NCBI GenBank assembly: GCA_023262495.1
Contig: JALRAS010000019.1
Span: forward strand, 1-32,729
DNA: 32,729 nt
Direction: 5' to 3'
Source: Bacteroidia bacterium
Lineage (GTDB): Bacteria; Bacteroidota; Bacteroidia; UBA4408
Made by a program: the position numbers and the translations under genes. Below, in pieces: positions 26,092 to 32,729 of this stretch. Positions within the stretch are counted from its first letter, which is position 1; each line of letters begins with the position of its first letter. The notes beneath the pieces were generated by a model. That model was given only the letters and a program-made list of their open reading frames with translations. It was not told the origin of the DNA and did not search any database.

Positions 26092-27167
26092 CCAATATGT
26101 TTAAGGTGATTTACATGTGCTTTTACAGCAGACATAACCGTTGGAAATTCCATATAGTTCACATTAAACTGCTGGCAGGTTTCTTTTACTAACTTGCTGA
26201 TTTCAGGATAATGAATATGACTTATTTTTGGGAAAAGGTGATGCTCCACTTGGTAATTTAGCCCACCCACAAACCAAGAAACAAATTTGTTTTTTGTAGC
26301 GAAATTAGCAGTGGTATTTAACTGGTGTACAGCCCACTCTGTATCAACTTTAAGTGTTTTTGAATCTTCCTTGCCAGCCACAAATGTTGCGCCTTCAACT
26401 ACATGCGCCAATTGAAAAACCACACTAATAATAATTCCTGTTACCACCAACACAACACTGTAACCGATAACAGTATCAAGCAATCCAACGTTATAAATAG
26501 GAAATATTACAAATACGAACAAATAAACAAGTTTGCTAACCCAGAATAAAATATGATCGTAGGTACTCATTTTTTTGAATTTCATCTCTCCTACCTTACC
26601 GGAAAAATATTTTTTAAAATCGAGCCAAAAGATCCAAAAGAAATAGGTAAGCGCATACAAAACAAACGAATAAATATGCTGAAAACGATGATACCAATGC
26701 TTAGGCTGATCTTCGCTGACGCGGATAAACGGTTTAATGTCAATATCATCATCCATTCCTTCAATGTTGGTAAAAGTATGGTGATTGAGGTTGTGTTTAA
26801 CTTTCCACATGTAGGAACTTCCTCCCATCATTTCTAGGGAGTGCGACATCATTTGGTTGACCCAAGGTTTGGTACTAAAACTTCCGTGAGCACCATCGTG
26901 CATAATATTAAATCCTATAGCGGCAAAATTTACACCCATGAGTGCACACAACAAAATGCCCAACATGCCACTAGAAGGTGTAAAAAATACTAAGGTTACA
27001 TAAATTGCCACCAAAGTGGTTAGCAGCAGTGCTGCTTTGGTATACAGTTTATAATTACCTGATTGTTTAATTTTGTTGTTAGAAAAGTAGGCATCAATTT
27101 TTTGCTTGAGTGCTTCGAAAAAGTGACTGTCTTTGTTATTGAAGGTTGCTTTGGTAACCGGAGGCAT
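26079..27167 (-). CDS. Front-end acyl-lipid / acyl-CoA fatty acid desaturase
   Basis: This 362-residue membrane-bound di-iron desaturase introduces double bonds into fatty acyl chains using O2 and reduced ferredoxin or cytochrome. All three histidine boxes are present: HDGAH (His90-His94), HNLNHH (His125-His130) and QVEHH (Gln306-His310). Glutamine at the start of the third box is characteristic of front-end (delta-5/delta-6 type) desaturases. There is no fused cytochrome b5 domain, so the electron donor must be separate. Four or more hydrophobic segments surround the boxes (about 43-62, 68-88, 160-180, 205-250). Regiospecificity cannot be read from sequence. In Bacteroidota these enzymes adjust membrane fluidity, often in the cold. 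It is monocistronic. Confidence 0.93.
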   Translation of the reverse strand: MPPVTKATFNNKDSHFFEALKQKIDAYFSNNKIKQSGNYKLYTKAALLLTTLVAIYVTLVFFTPSSGMLGILLCALMGVNFAAIGFNIMHDGAHGSFSTKPWVNQMMSHSLEMMGGSSYMWKVKHNLNHHTFTNIEGMDDDIDIKPFIRVSEDQPKHWYHRFQHIYSFVLYALTYFFWIFWLDFKKYFSGKVGEMKFKKMSTYDHILFWVSKLVYLFVFVIFPIYNVGLLDTVIGYSVVLVVTGIIISVVFQLAHVVEGATFVAGKEDSKTLKVDTEWAVHQLNTTANFATKNKFVSWFVGGLNYQVEHHLFPKISHIHYPEISKLVKETCQQFNVNYMEFPTVMSAVKAHVNHLKHIGVAA

Positions 27168-27188
27168 TATTTTAAGTATTTAAAAGTT

Positions 27189-27196
27189 CAAATTTA
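27189..27196 (-). promoter_or_regulatory. -7 element of desaturase promoter
   Basis: The complement reads TAAATTTG (TAnnTTTG), 21 bases before the desaturase ATG. No clear -33 TTG sits at the standard spacing. A perfect inverted repeat lies about 37 bases upstream (27233-27249). Confidence 0.5.
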
Positions 27197-27232
27197 CGTA
27201 AAATAAACGTAATTAGCTCATAATTGTTTTGA

Positions 27233-27249
27233 TTGCATGAAGCATGCAA
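27233..27249. repeat. Inverted repeat upstream of desaturase promoter
   Basis: TTGCATG-AAG-CATGCAA is a perfect seven-base dyad with a three-base centre, 37 bases upstream of the desaturase -7 box. It is a candidate operator. The rest of the 27168-27450 interval shows no gene. Confidence 0.5.
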
Positions 27250-27450
27250 GGATTTAGCCATTAACATTTTAGACTACTTGTGTATTTGGTTAAACTTGGA
27301 AATAACAATTAACTATGAATTGATTATTTATTTGAATTAGTCATTTAAACTCATCTACCATTATCCTAAAGAAGTACGCAAGTAAATATGCATGACATTA
27401 TGGTAACCGCATTCAATCAATCAAAACAGATTGGAAATTACGGGTAATAA

Positions 27451-28506
27451 TTATTCAAAACTAATTAATTCCACATCAAATACCAACCAAGCTTTTGGTG
27501 GTATCACACCAGGGTAGCCATTATCGCCATATGCCAAGTCACTAGGAATAATGAATTTGCATTTTCCTCCCTTCTTCATGAGTTGAATACCTTCGGTCCA
27601 GCCTTTGATAACCTGTTGAAGTCCAAAAGTAGCGGGCTGTCCTCTATCTATTGAGCTGTCAAATTTTTGTCCGTTTGACAACAATGTTCCCGTATAATGT
27701 ACTGTAACCTTGCTGGTTTCTTTAGGGTGATCACCGCTGCCTTCAGCAGACATTATGTATCTTAAACCACTGGGAGTAACTTTAGCATCCTTGTATTGTT
27801 CGTTCAGTGCTTTGTCTATTGCCGCTTGCTCTTCCTTTTGTTTAGCCATTGCTTTTTCTTTAGCTGTAGCTTGTACTTTTGTAAAAACTGCGGGTGCATC
27901 AAACTTTTTAGCCTCATCACCTTTTCTCAAGATCGAGATGCTCACAATAGTATCGTTACCTTGTATTTTATTAACAACATCTTGCCCTTCAACAACATGA
28001 CCGAATACCGTGTGTTTACCATCTAACCAATCGGTTTTAACATGGGTAATAAAAAACTGACTGCCGTTAGTGCCAGGGCCTGCGTTGGCCATGGATAAAA
28101 TACCTGGGCCGGTATGCTTTAAAGTTGGATCAATTTCATCATCGAACTTATACCCTGGTCCACTTGAACCATTTCCTAGTGGACATCCACCTTGAATCAT
28201 AAAGTTAGGAATAACGCGGTGAAACTTTAACCCATCGTAATAGGGCACACCTGCAGCTTTTTTGTCGTTTGGAATTTTGCCTTCTGCCAATCCCACAAAA
28301 TTTGCGACTGTCATTGGTGTTTTATTCATTTCCAATTGCAAATAAATATCTCCGCGATTTGTGTTGATGTGGGCATACATGCCATCTGCTTGTTTATCCA
28401 GAAATTCTTTTTCCATTTTTTCTTTGTTTTTGGCTTTTGTTTGTGCTCCGGCTGCTGCTGAAAACAGGGCTAAAGCTGCTATTAATAATGATTGTTTAAG
28501 TTTCAT
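27451..28506 (-). CDS. Secreted dual peptidyl-prolyl isomerase: cyclophilin + FKBP fusion
   Basis: This 351-residue protein starts with a signal peptide ([22 protein letters not shown]). A cyclophilin domain (about residues 42-190) follows with the full active-site set: [22 protein letters not shown] and [11 protein letters not shown] charged Ala/Lys/Gln/Glu helix (about 205-240) leads to a C-terminal FKBP domain (about 243-351). That domain has HYTG, FDSS, QVIKGW, AYGDNG and [13 protein letters not shown]. Both domains keep the residues needed for cis-trans proline isomerisation, so both are probably active in the periplasm as folding helpers. The usual FKBP wording IPPNATL is changed to IPPKAWL. 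It appears monocistronic. A TACATTCG hexamer-like -7 variant precedes it; the flanking 28507-28733 interval holds no gene I can support. Confidence 0.94.
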   Translation of the reverse strand: MKLKQSLLIAALALFSAAAGAQTKAKNKEKMEKEFLDKQADGMYAHINTNRGDIYLQLEMNKTPMTVANFVGLAEGKIPNDKKAAGVPYYDGLKFHRVIPNFMIQGGCPLGNGSSGPGYKFDDEIDPTLKHTGPGILSMANAGPGTNGSQFFITHVKTDWLDGKHTVFGHVVEGQDVVNKIQGNDTIVSISILRKGDEAKKFDAPAVFTKVQATAKEKAMAKQKEEQAAIDKALNEQYKDAKVTPSGLRYIMSAEGSGDHPKETSKVTVHYTGTLLSNGQKFDSSIDRGQPATFGLQQVIKGWTEGIQLMKKGGKCKFIIPSDLAYGDNGYPGVIPPKAWLVFDVELISFE

Positions 28507-28733
28507 TTTTGCTAATTTGCTGAAAATTGAGTTGCGAATGTAAACATTTTTTGCATGCTCAGATTGAAAATTTTGTTACCTCAAAAAGACCATCAAAGAT
28601 GACCTCTTGAACATGATCAAATTGACCTATGTAAGCAGGCCTGCATCCCTTTGCATCATACCAAAGGGCCTTAATATTGTTATGGCATCACCCAAAATAT
28701 TTGTTCCAGAAGCAAATACAAATACAGCTATTA

Positions 28734-29306
28734 CTATTCTATTTGTAAATCATATTTTTCTAAAAAACCAGATAAAGCTTGCCTAGATACTTTCATCTTT
28801 TTGATTTTATTTTTTTCGGGATCAATACAAAAATGGTGAGCGCCTCGCAGGTCGGCTTTTTCAAGAATAGTATTTTCAAAAATGCTGCCCGTTAAGTCGC
28901 ACTCATCCATCAATGCTTGGGAAATATCGGTTTCGGTAAAATCCACCTCATGCATTTCGCATTGTAAAAAAACGGTCTTCTTCATTTTAAGTTGATAGAA
29001 AGAACATAAATTTAGCGTGCAGTTTTCGAAATTAACATCAAATAAAAAATCGTTGCAGTGATTAAAATGCAGGCCTAGTAACTTTGATTGTTTAAAGGTA
29101 ACCTCGCGAAATGAGGTCTGATTAATTTTAGACAAACTTAGATTACAATCTGTAAAGGTGCATGCAATAAAGTTAACTCACGATAAATTACTTCCGGAAA
29201 AATCGCATTGTATGAATATACAATTTTCATAATCGCCTTTGGGGAGATGATTTACAATATAGTTATTTTTTTCGAAGGTAACGCCTTCCACGTACAAATG
29301 ACTCAT
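28734..29306 (-). pseudogene. Pentapeptide-repeat protein gene interrupted by an in-frame TGA
   Basis: Read from the ATG at 29306, the frame encodes MSHLYVEGVTFEKNNYIV... and enters regular pentapeptide repeats (CDFSG SNLS). It then meets TGA at codon 43 (complement of 29178-29180). The same frame continues without a break (VNFIA CTFTD CNLSL SKINQ) to the stop at 28734, for 190 codons in all. The end (DPEKNKIKKMKVS...LEKYDLQIE) is the standard C-terminal helix of Qnr/MfpA-like pentapeptide proteins. These form a right-handed beta-helix and some protect DNA gyrase. A TTG at 29135 could restart translation for a 133-residue fragment lacking the first coils. A TACATTTG -7 box lies at 29330-29337. 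A recent nonsense mutation or a sequencing error is most likely. Confidence 0.85.
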
Positions 29307-29329
29307 TGGTGAAAATATTTTTATTGTGC

Positions 29330-29337
29330 CAAATGTA
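29330..29337 (-). promoter_or_regulatory. -7 element upstream of the pentapeptide-repeat gene
   Basis: The complement reads TACATTTG (TAnnTTTG), 23 bases before the ATG at 29306. It supports 29306 as the original start of the broken gene. No -33 element at standard spacing was seen. Confidence 0.45.
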
Positions 29338-29405
29338 TAAAAACAATATGTTGCAGCGATTGATATATAATCGTTTGCATATATGGTGAATACGTATAAG
29401 TATAT

Positions 29406-30422
29406 TTATTGTTTTGAAAGGAACTCCTTTGGGTAGGCGAAATTCGCATCAAACAAAAACTGCTTATCCGATAATGTCAACAAAAAAGCCATCAAATCGA
29501 CCTTTTCATTGGCCGATAACGTAAGGCCACTTTTTAATTTACCACTCAACGTTTCACTTTGTTTAATACCATTGCTGTAGTGATTGAGTACTTCACCCAA
29601 CTTTTTAAAACGCCCATCATGCATGTATGGATATGAATATTCTATATTTCTTAAGGTTGGCACTTTAAACTTATACGCATCTTCTTTTCTTTGTGTAACT
29701 CTCATTCTTCCTAGATCATTCAACAAGGTATCAACACCAATACCATTATTCACAAAATCGCCATTGGTAAATAGAGGTTCTGTGTGACAAGCAGCACATT
29801 TTTTTTTGAAAATTTTATACCCATTTTGCTCTTGTGGGCTAAATTGGGCTTGTTGATGCATTACCTTGTCATATTTTGAATTGTAAGAAACAATAGTAAT
29901 TAAAAACTGAGCAATTGCTTTTAAAGTGTGCTCGCCTGTTGCTATGCTATCTTTATAGGCATCAAAAAATAATTTTTTATATAATTTTTGACGGTTTAAT
30001 TTTTTTACCACCTGACTGATGTTGCTACCCATTTCGGCCGGGTGACTGATTGGTGCGAGTGACTGCACATCCAAATTATTAATAGCACCATCCCACATAA
30101 AAGTTTTTTGCCATGCCAAATTGATAAGAACAGGCGCATTTCTTATACCAATACTATCGTGAATACCATGACTTAAGGCATGATCAACATGTGAGAAAGC
30201 ATTGTAAGGAGAATGACAACTACTGCAAGAAATGTTGCTATCGGCTGATAATATTGGGTCATAAAACAGCACCCTTCCGAGCATTGTTTTTGCTTTAGTG
30301 AGTTCATTTTCTTTAAAATTGTAAGACGGCTTAGGCCAACTAGCCAGGCGATAAAAAAGTTCATCGCCAACAACAAATGCACAAAATAAAAAGGCGATTG
30401 CCGATAGCGAAAATTTAATCAT
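29406..30422 (-). CDS. Di-haem cytochrome c peroxidase / MauG family enzyme, MbnH-like
   Basis: I place the start at the ATG at 30422 (338 residues). It begins a proper signal/anchor (MIKFSLSAIAFLFCAFVVG), and its first codons overlap the end of the upstream gene. Two haem c sites are present, Cys66-x-x-Cys69-His70 (CSSCH) and Cys209-x-x-Cys212-His213 (CAACH). The family landmarks LGRVLFYDP, SIGIRNAPVLINLAW, FMWDGA, VPTLRNIEYSYPYMHDGRF and LNHYSNGI follow. Bacterial di-haem peroxidases reduce H2O2; MauG-type members instead oxidise residues on a partner protein. Pairing with an MbnP-like gene argues for the MbnH type, which converts a tryptophan of MbnP to kynurenine (inference from known MbnPH pairs). 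Confidence 0.88.
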   Translation of the reverse strand: MIKFSLSAIAFLFCAFVVGDELFYRLASWPKPSYNFKENELTKAKTMLGRVLFYDPILSADSNISCSSCHSPYNAFSHVDHALSHGIHDSIGIRNAPVLINLAWQKTFMWDGAINNLDVQSLAPISHPAEMGSNISQVVKKLNRQKLYKKLFFDAYKDSIATGEHTLKAIAQFLITIVSYNSKYDKVMHQQAQFSPQEQNGYKIFKKKCAACHTEPLFTNGDFVNNGIGVDTLLNDLGRMRVTQRKEDAYKFKVPTLRNIEYSYPYMHDGRFKKLGEVLNHYSNGIKQSETLSGKLKSGLTLSANEKVDLMAFLLTLSDKQFLFDANFAYPKEFLSKQ

Positions 30423-31119
30423 TCGTGATTTCAAAACACCGGGCAGCCGAACGGGCATGATCTACTGCAAATTGATTGGGAGACATGATATGGTTAACTT
30501 CCGATAAATTGAGTGCATTCACAAATTTATCGAGTTTAAAAATAATTTTGAATTTATTGGGATTAGCCACTGAAAGATTTACTTGTTGCGCATTATTGTA
30601 AGGCGGAATATATCCACCCAAATGAAATTCAAACTGATTTTTAGGGTTGTTACACAGATTTGAAGTGCCCTCTAATTTAAAGTTGATGTATCCGCTTTGC
30701 CATGTCCAGTACATGCCTTTGCTGGGGTCTAAATCACCGCCTTTGACACCAGATGCATTAGTGGCGCTATCAATTCCTAGGGTAAATTTGATGGCATTAA
30801 ATACCAGGTCATCGGGAATTTCTATGCACAGTTGATTGCTGTCGAGGTCATCAAAATCTACCAAGTGGTAGCTATTATCCTCTATCCAAACCGGTTGATT
30901 ATTATTCTCTAAAACTACGTTAGTCATATAAAATTTAAAGCTTTCGAACTTGATGCGGTGATTATCGCTCAACGGGTACACCGTATCGTTCATAATCAGC
31001 CCTTGATTATTGAAAGTAGCTAACACAGTAATGGTTAAACATTGTGCATTGATATGCTCCAAAGAAAACAAAAACATCGAGCAAATTGGCATTAACAATT
31101 TTGTTATGACAGGTTTCAT
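30415..31119 (-). CDS. MbnP-like secreted protein
   Basis: The start is set at the ATG at 31119 (234 residues), which opens directly with a signal peptide (MKPVITKLLMPICSMFLFSL...NAQ). A GTG at 31149 would add ten residues in front of it. The mature protein is a beta-rich domain with the MbnP-family signature: FYMTNVVLENNNQ, LVDFDD, FTLGIDSATNASG, GDLDPSKGMYWTWQSGYINFKLEG and FEFHLGGY. MbnP proteins are periplasmic and are modified by their di-haem partner MbnH at a conserved tryptophan, gaining copper affinity in the studied case. The last eight bases (ATGATTAA) overlap the start of the MbnH-like gene, so the two are translationally coupled. No methanobactin peptide, TonB receptor or transporter gene is adjacent. 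Confidence 0.85.
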   Translation of the reverse strand: MKPVITKLLMPICSMFLFSLEHINAQCLTITVLATFNNQGLIMNDTVYPLSDNHRIKFESFKFYMTNVVLENNNQPVWIEDNSYHLVDFDDLDSNQLCIEIPDDLVFNAIKFTLGIDSATNASGVKGGDLDPSKGMYWTWQSGYINFKLEGTSNLCNNPKNQFEFHLGGYIPPYNNAQQVNLSVANPNKFKIIFKLDKFVNALNLSEVNHIMSPNQFAVDHARSAARCFEITND

Positions 31120-31206
31120 TGCGTTTAATTTAGATTGGAGTAAAGCCACATCATTTTCAAGAAATTTATTTTTTTACTCGTCAATGACTTTTGTTTTTAA
31201 TAAGGT

Positions 31207-31214
31207 CAAAAATA
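31207..31214 (-). promoter_or_regulatory. -7 element of the mbnP-mbnH-like operon
   Basis: The complement reads TATTTTTG (TAnnTTTG), about 87 bases upstream of the ATG at 31119. No TTG at the standard -33 distance was seen. Confidence 0.45.
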
Positions 31215-31326
31215 TAAATCTTTAGGATACACAGAAAAATAATACGGATTATGCAACATAAATAGTCCAATTTTATTGAACCTACATGCCGCATCAGAAA
31301 ATACAGAATAGCTCAAACAATTGTAA

Positions 31327-31353
31327 TTCAACACATTGGTTCAATGGGTTGAA
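31327..31353. repeat. 27-bp interrupted palindrome between the mbnP-like gene and truA
   Basis: TTCAAC-A-CATTG, a GTT centre, then CATTG's complement CAATG-G-GTTGAA. The arms are 12 bases long with one mismatch. No T-run follows on either side, so it is more like an operator or RNA hairpin than a terminator. The interval 31150-31539 otherwise shows only promoter elements and no gene. Confidence 0.7.
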
Positions 31354-31523
31354 AACACCTATTATACAAAAACTCATGGACCAACCTATAAAAGGTAATG
31401 GTATCACTTCTACTGATTAATTCGGGTTTATTAAATACGAGTGGTATATGAAGCTGAATGGGTTGTAAGCGTTACTTATTCATAAATAATTTCGTAATTC
31501 ATTACTCACAAAAGCTTTAAGTG

Positions 31524-31531
31524 TAACTTTG
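31524..31531 (+). promoter_or_regulatory. -7 element of truA promoter
   Basis: TAACTTTG matches TAnnTTTG and ends only eight bases before the truA ATG, implying a leaderless or nearly leaderless transcript. A good -33 element is not visible. Confidence 0.5.
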
Positions 31532-31539
31532 CCAGTTGC

Positions 31540-32316
31540 ATGAGATACCGATATTTTTTAAAGATAGCATATGAGGGCACTGATTTTTGCGGTTGGCAAA
31601 TGCAGCCAAATGCCTCAACGGTTCAGCAAAAGCTGCAGGAAACAATGCAAATTTTTTGTCAATTAGATGGCGATACTTTAGGCTGCGGGCGGACCGATTC
31701 GGGTGTACACGCTCGGGATTTTTATTTACATTTCGATTGTGTTTCACCAATTGAAGATGAAGGCGCTTTCATTTATAAACTCAACCGTGTTTTGCCCGAT
31801 AGCATTGCTGTGTATCAACTATACAAAGTAGGAAATGATGCCCACTGCCGTTTTGATGCCATGAGTAGAACTTATGAATACCACATTTTGCAAACAAAAA
31901 ATCCTTTCATTAAAAATGCGTGGTATCAGCATACAGCGCTTGATATAGCATTAATGAATGAGGCAGGCCATTTACTTGGGTCTTATGAAGACTTTACCTC
32001 TTTCAGCAAAAGTAATACCCAGGTATTTACCAATAACTGTAAGATTACGCAAGCTTTTTGGGAACAAAGAAATGATACCCTTGTTTTTACCATCAGCGCC
32101 AATCGTTTTTTAAGAAACATGGTGCGCGCCATCGTTGGGAGTATGGTAGATTTAGGTAGGCACAAATATAATTTGCAGCATTTTAAACACATTATTGAAA
32201 GCAAAAACAGAAGTAAGGCCGGATTATCGGTTCCTGCGCAGGGCTTATTTTTAACCCAGGTGGCTTACCCTGAAAACTATTTCGACTTACAGGCCAAACT
32301 TTTTCATCAAACCTAA
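31540..32316 (+). CDS. truA: tRNA pseudouridine(38-40) synthase TruA
   Basis: This 258-residue enzyme makes pseudouridine at positions 38-40 of the tRNA anticodon arm. The N-terminal YEGTDFCGWQMQPNASTVQ and the catalytic CGRTDSGVHA with Asp53 are intact. So are the later FxxSFSKSN-type segment (DFTSFSKSNTQ) and FLRNMVRAIVGSMVDLGR near the end. The length is standard. The ATG start gives the usual MRYRYFLKIAYEGT opening. The ABC exporter gene follows seven bases after its stop, an arrangement seen in other Bacteroidota. Confidence 0.97.
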   Translation: MRYRYFLKIAYEGTDFCGWQMQPNASTVQQKLQETMQIFCQLDGDTLGCGRTDSGVHARDFYLHFDCVSPIEDEGAFIYKLNRVLPDSIAVYQLYKVGNDAHCRFDAMSRTYEYHILQTKNPFIKNAWYQHTALDIALMNEAGHLLGSYEDFTSFSKSNTQVFTNNCKITQAFWEQRNDTLVFTISANRFLRNMVRAIVGSMVDLGRHKYNLQHFKHIIESKNRSKAGLSVPAQGLFLTQVAYPENYFDLQAKLFHQT

Positions 32317-32323
32317 CTTAATT

Positions 32324-32729
32324 ATGTCAGTTGCAGGAAAGGCCTTTGATTTTGGGCTGTTCAAAAAAATAATCAGTTTTACCAAAGGACATAAAAATTT
32401 ACTTTGGGGTGCCGCCTGCTTAACCTTGCTTGGTGCTTTCTTATCGCCTCTCCGCCCCTATTTGGTGCAATATGCTTTTGATGAATACATTACAAAAAAT
32501 GATTTAACCGGTTTGGGAAAAATCAGTATTGTCATTATTGGTGTGCTCATCTTGGAAACATCTATACAATATTTCTCGGGCTTTATTAGTAATCTTTTAG
32601 CGATGGAGGTGGTACACGAAATAAGAATGAAGCTATACAAAAAACTGATTCATTTTAAGCTCGATTATTTTGACAAAACACCTGTTGGCACGCTAGTTAC
32701 CCGCAGCATTAGTGATATTCAGAATATAT
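32324..32729 (+). CDS. ABC exporter (permease-ATPase), N-terminal part, cut by window end
   Basis: The ATG at 32324 opens MSVAGKAFDFGLFKKIISF and continues in frame to the last base (135 codons visible). The first membrane helix is in LLWGAACLTLLGAFLSPLRPYLVQYAFDEYI and the second in IVIIGVLILETSIQYFSG. These are followed by the coupling-helix signature of type IV exporters, VVHEIRMKLYKKLIHFKLDYFDKTPVGTLVTRSISDI. This is the MsbA/MdlB-like layout, with transmembrane domain first; the ATPase domain must lie beyond the window. The substrate cannot be inferred. It probably forms a transcription unit with truA. Confidence 0.93.
   Translation, partial: MSVAGKAFDFGLFKKIISFTKGHKNLLWGAACLTLLGAFLSPLRPYLVQYAFDEYITKNDLTGLGKISIVIIGVLILETSIQYFSGFISNLLAMEVVHEIRMKLYKKLIHFKLDYFDKTPVGTLVTRSISDIQNI

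Noticed and set aside
29178-29180. TGA as a selenocysteine codon in the pentapeptide-repeat gene
   Set aside because: No bacterial SECIS-like hairpin was evident just downstream, the family has no selenoprotein members that I know of, and the position is a variable repeat residue.
1-32729. CRISPR array, insertion sequence, prophage or horizontally acquired island
   Set aside because: No regularly spaced repeats, transposase or integrase frames, or flanking terminal repeats were seen; composition looks even by eye.

Overview
The window is a low-GC chromosomal segment of a member of the Bacteroidota. The lineage call rests on several independent signals. A partial 16S gene of Bacteroidota type lies at the left edge. 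Bacteroidota-type promoters (TAnnTTTG at -7, TTG/TTTG about 19 bases upstream) precede several genes. Two large secreted proteins carry type B (gliding-motility-like) C-terminal sorting domains of the type IX secretion system. An alternative complex III / caa3-type oxidase operon is present. The 16S fragment looks more like the Sphingobacteriales/Chitinophagales side than Flavobacteriaceae, but I would not assign a family from 309 bases.

Layout from left to right. (1) The 5' end of a 16S rRNA gene on the minus strand, with tandem promoters and two boxA-like motifs in its leader (1-663). (2) A short-chain dehydrogenase, then a 975-residue PKD-type T9SS-secreted protein with its own terminator. 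(3) The tmRNA gene ssrA, encoding the tag GEYNYALAA. (4) A roughly 11 kb minus-strand respiratory operon, actA-actB-actC-actD-actE-actF-coxB-coxA, ending in a strong terminator. It encodes a quinol:cytochrome c oxidoreductase (alternative complex III) together with the two core subunits of an A-type cytochrome oxidase. (5) The envelope/RNA operon ftsX-DUF3098-uppP-truB, divergent from leuS. (6) A CotH-kinase/lamin-tail T9SS protein, a front-end fatty acid desaturase, and a secreted cyclophilin-FKBP dual prolyl isomerase. (7) A pentapeptide-repeat gene interrupted by an in-frame TGA. (8) An overlapping pair encoding an MbnP-like protein and a di-heme MauG/MbnH-like enzyme. (9) truA followed by the start of an ABC exporter, cut by the window end.

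Most of this is conserved core-genome content. The parts that most deserve a second look are the MbnP/MbnH-like pair, which has no methanobactin genes nearby; the dual-family immunophilin; the broken pentapeptide-repeat gene; the duplicated promoter-boxA arrangement upstream of 16S; the His-rich tails shared by three respiratory subunits; and a long palindrome between the mbnP-like gene and truA. I saw no CRISPR array, insertion sequence, prophage or tRNA gene. No wholly unprecedented system is evident.
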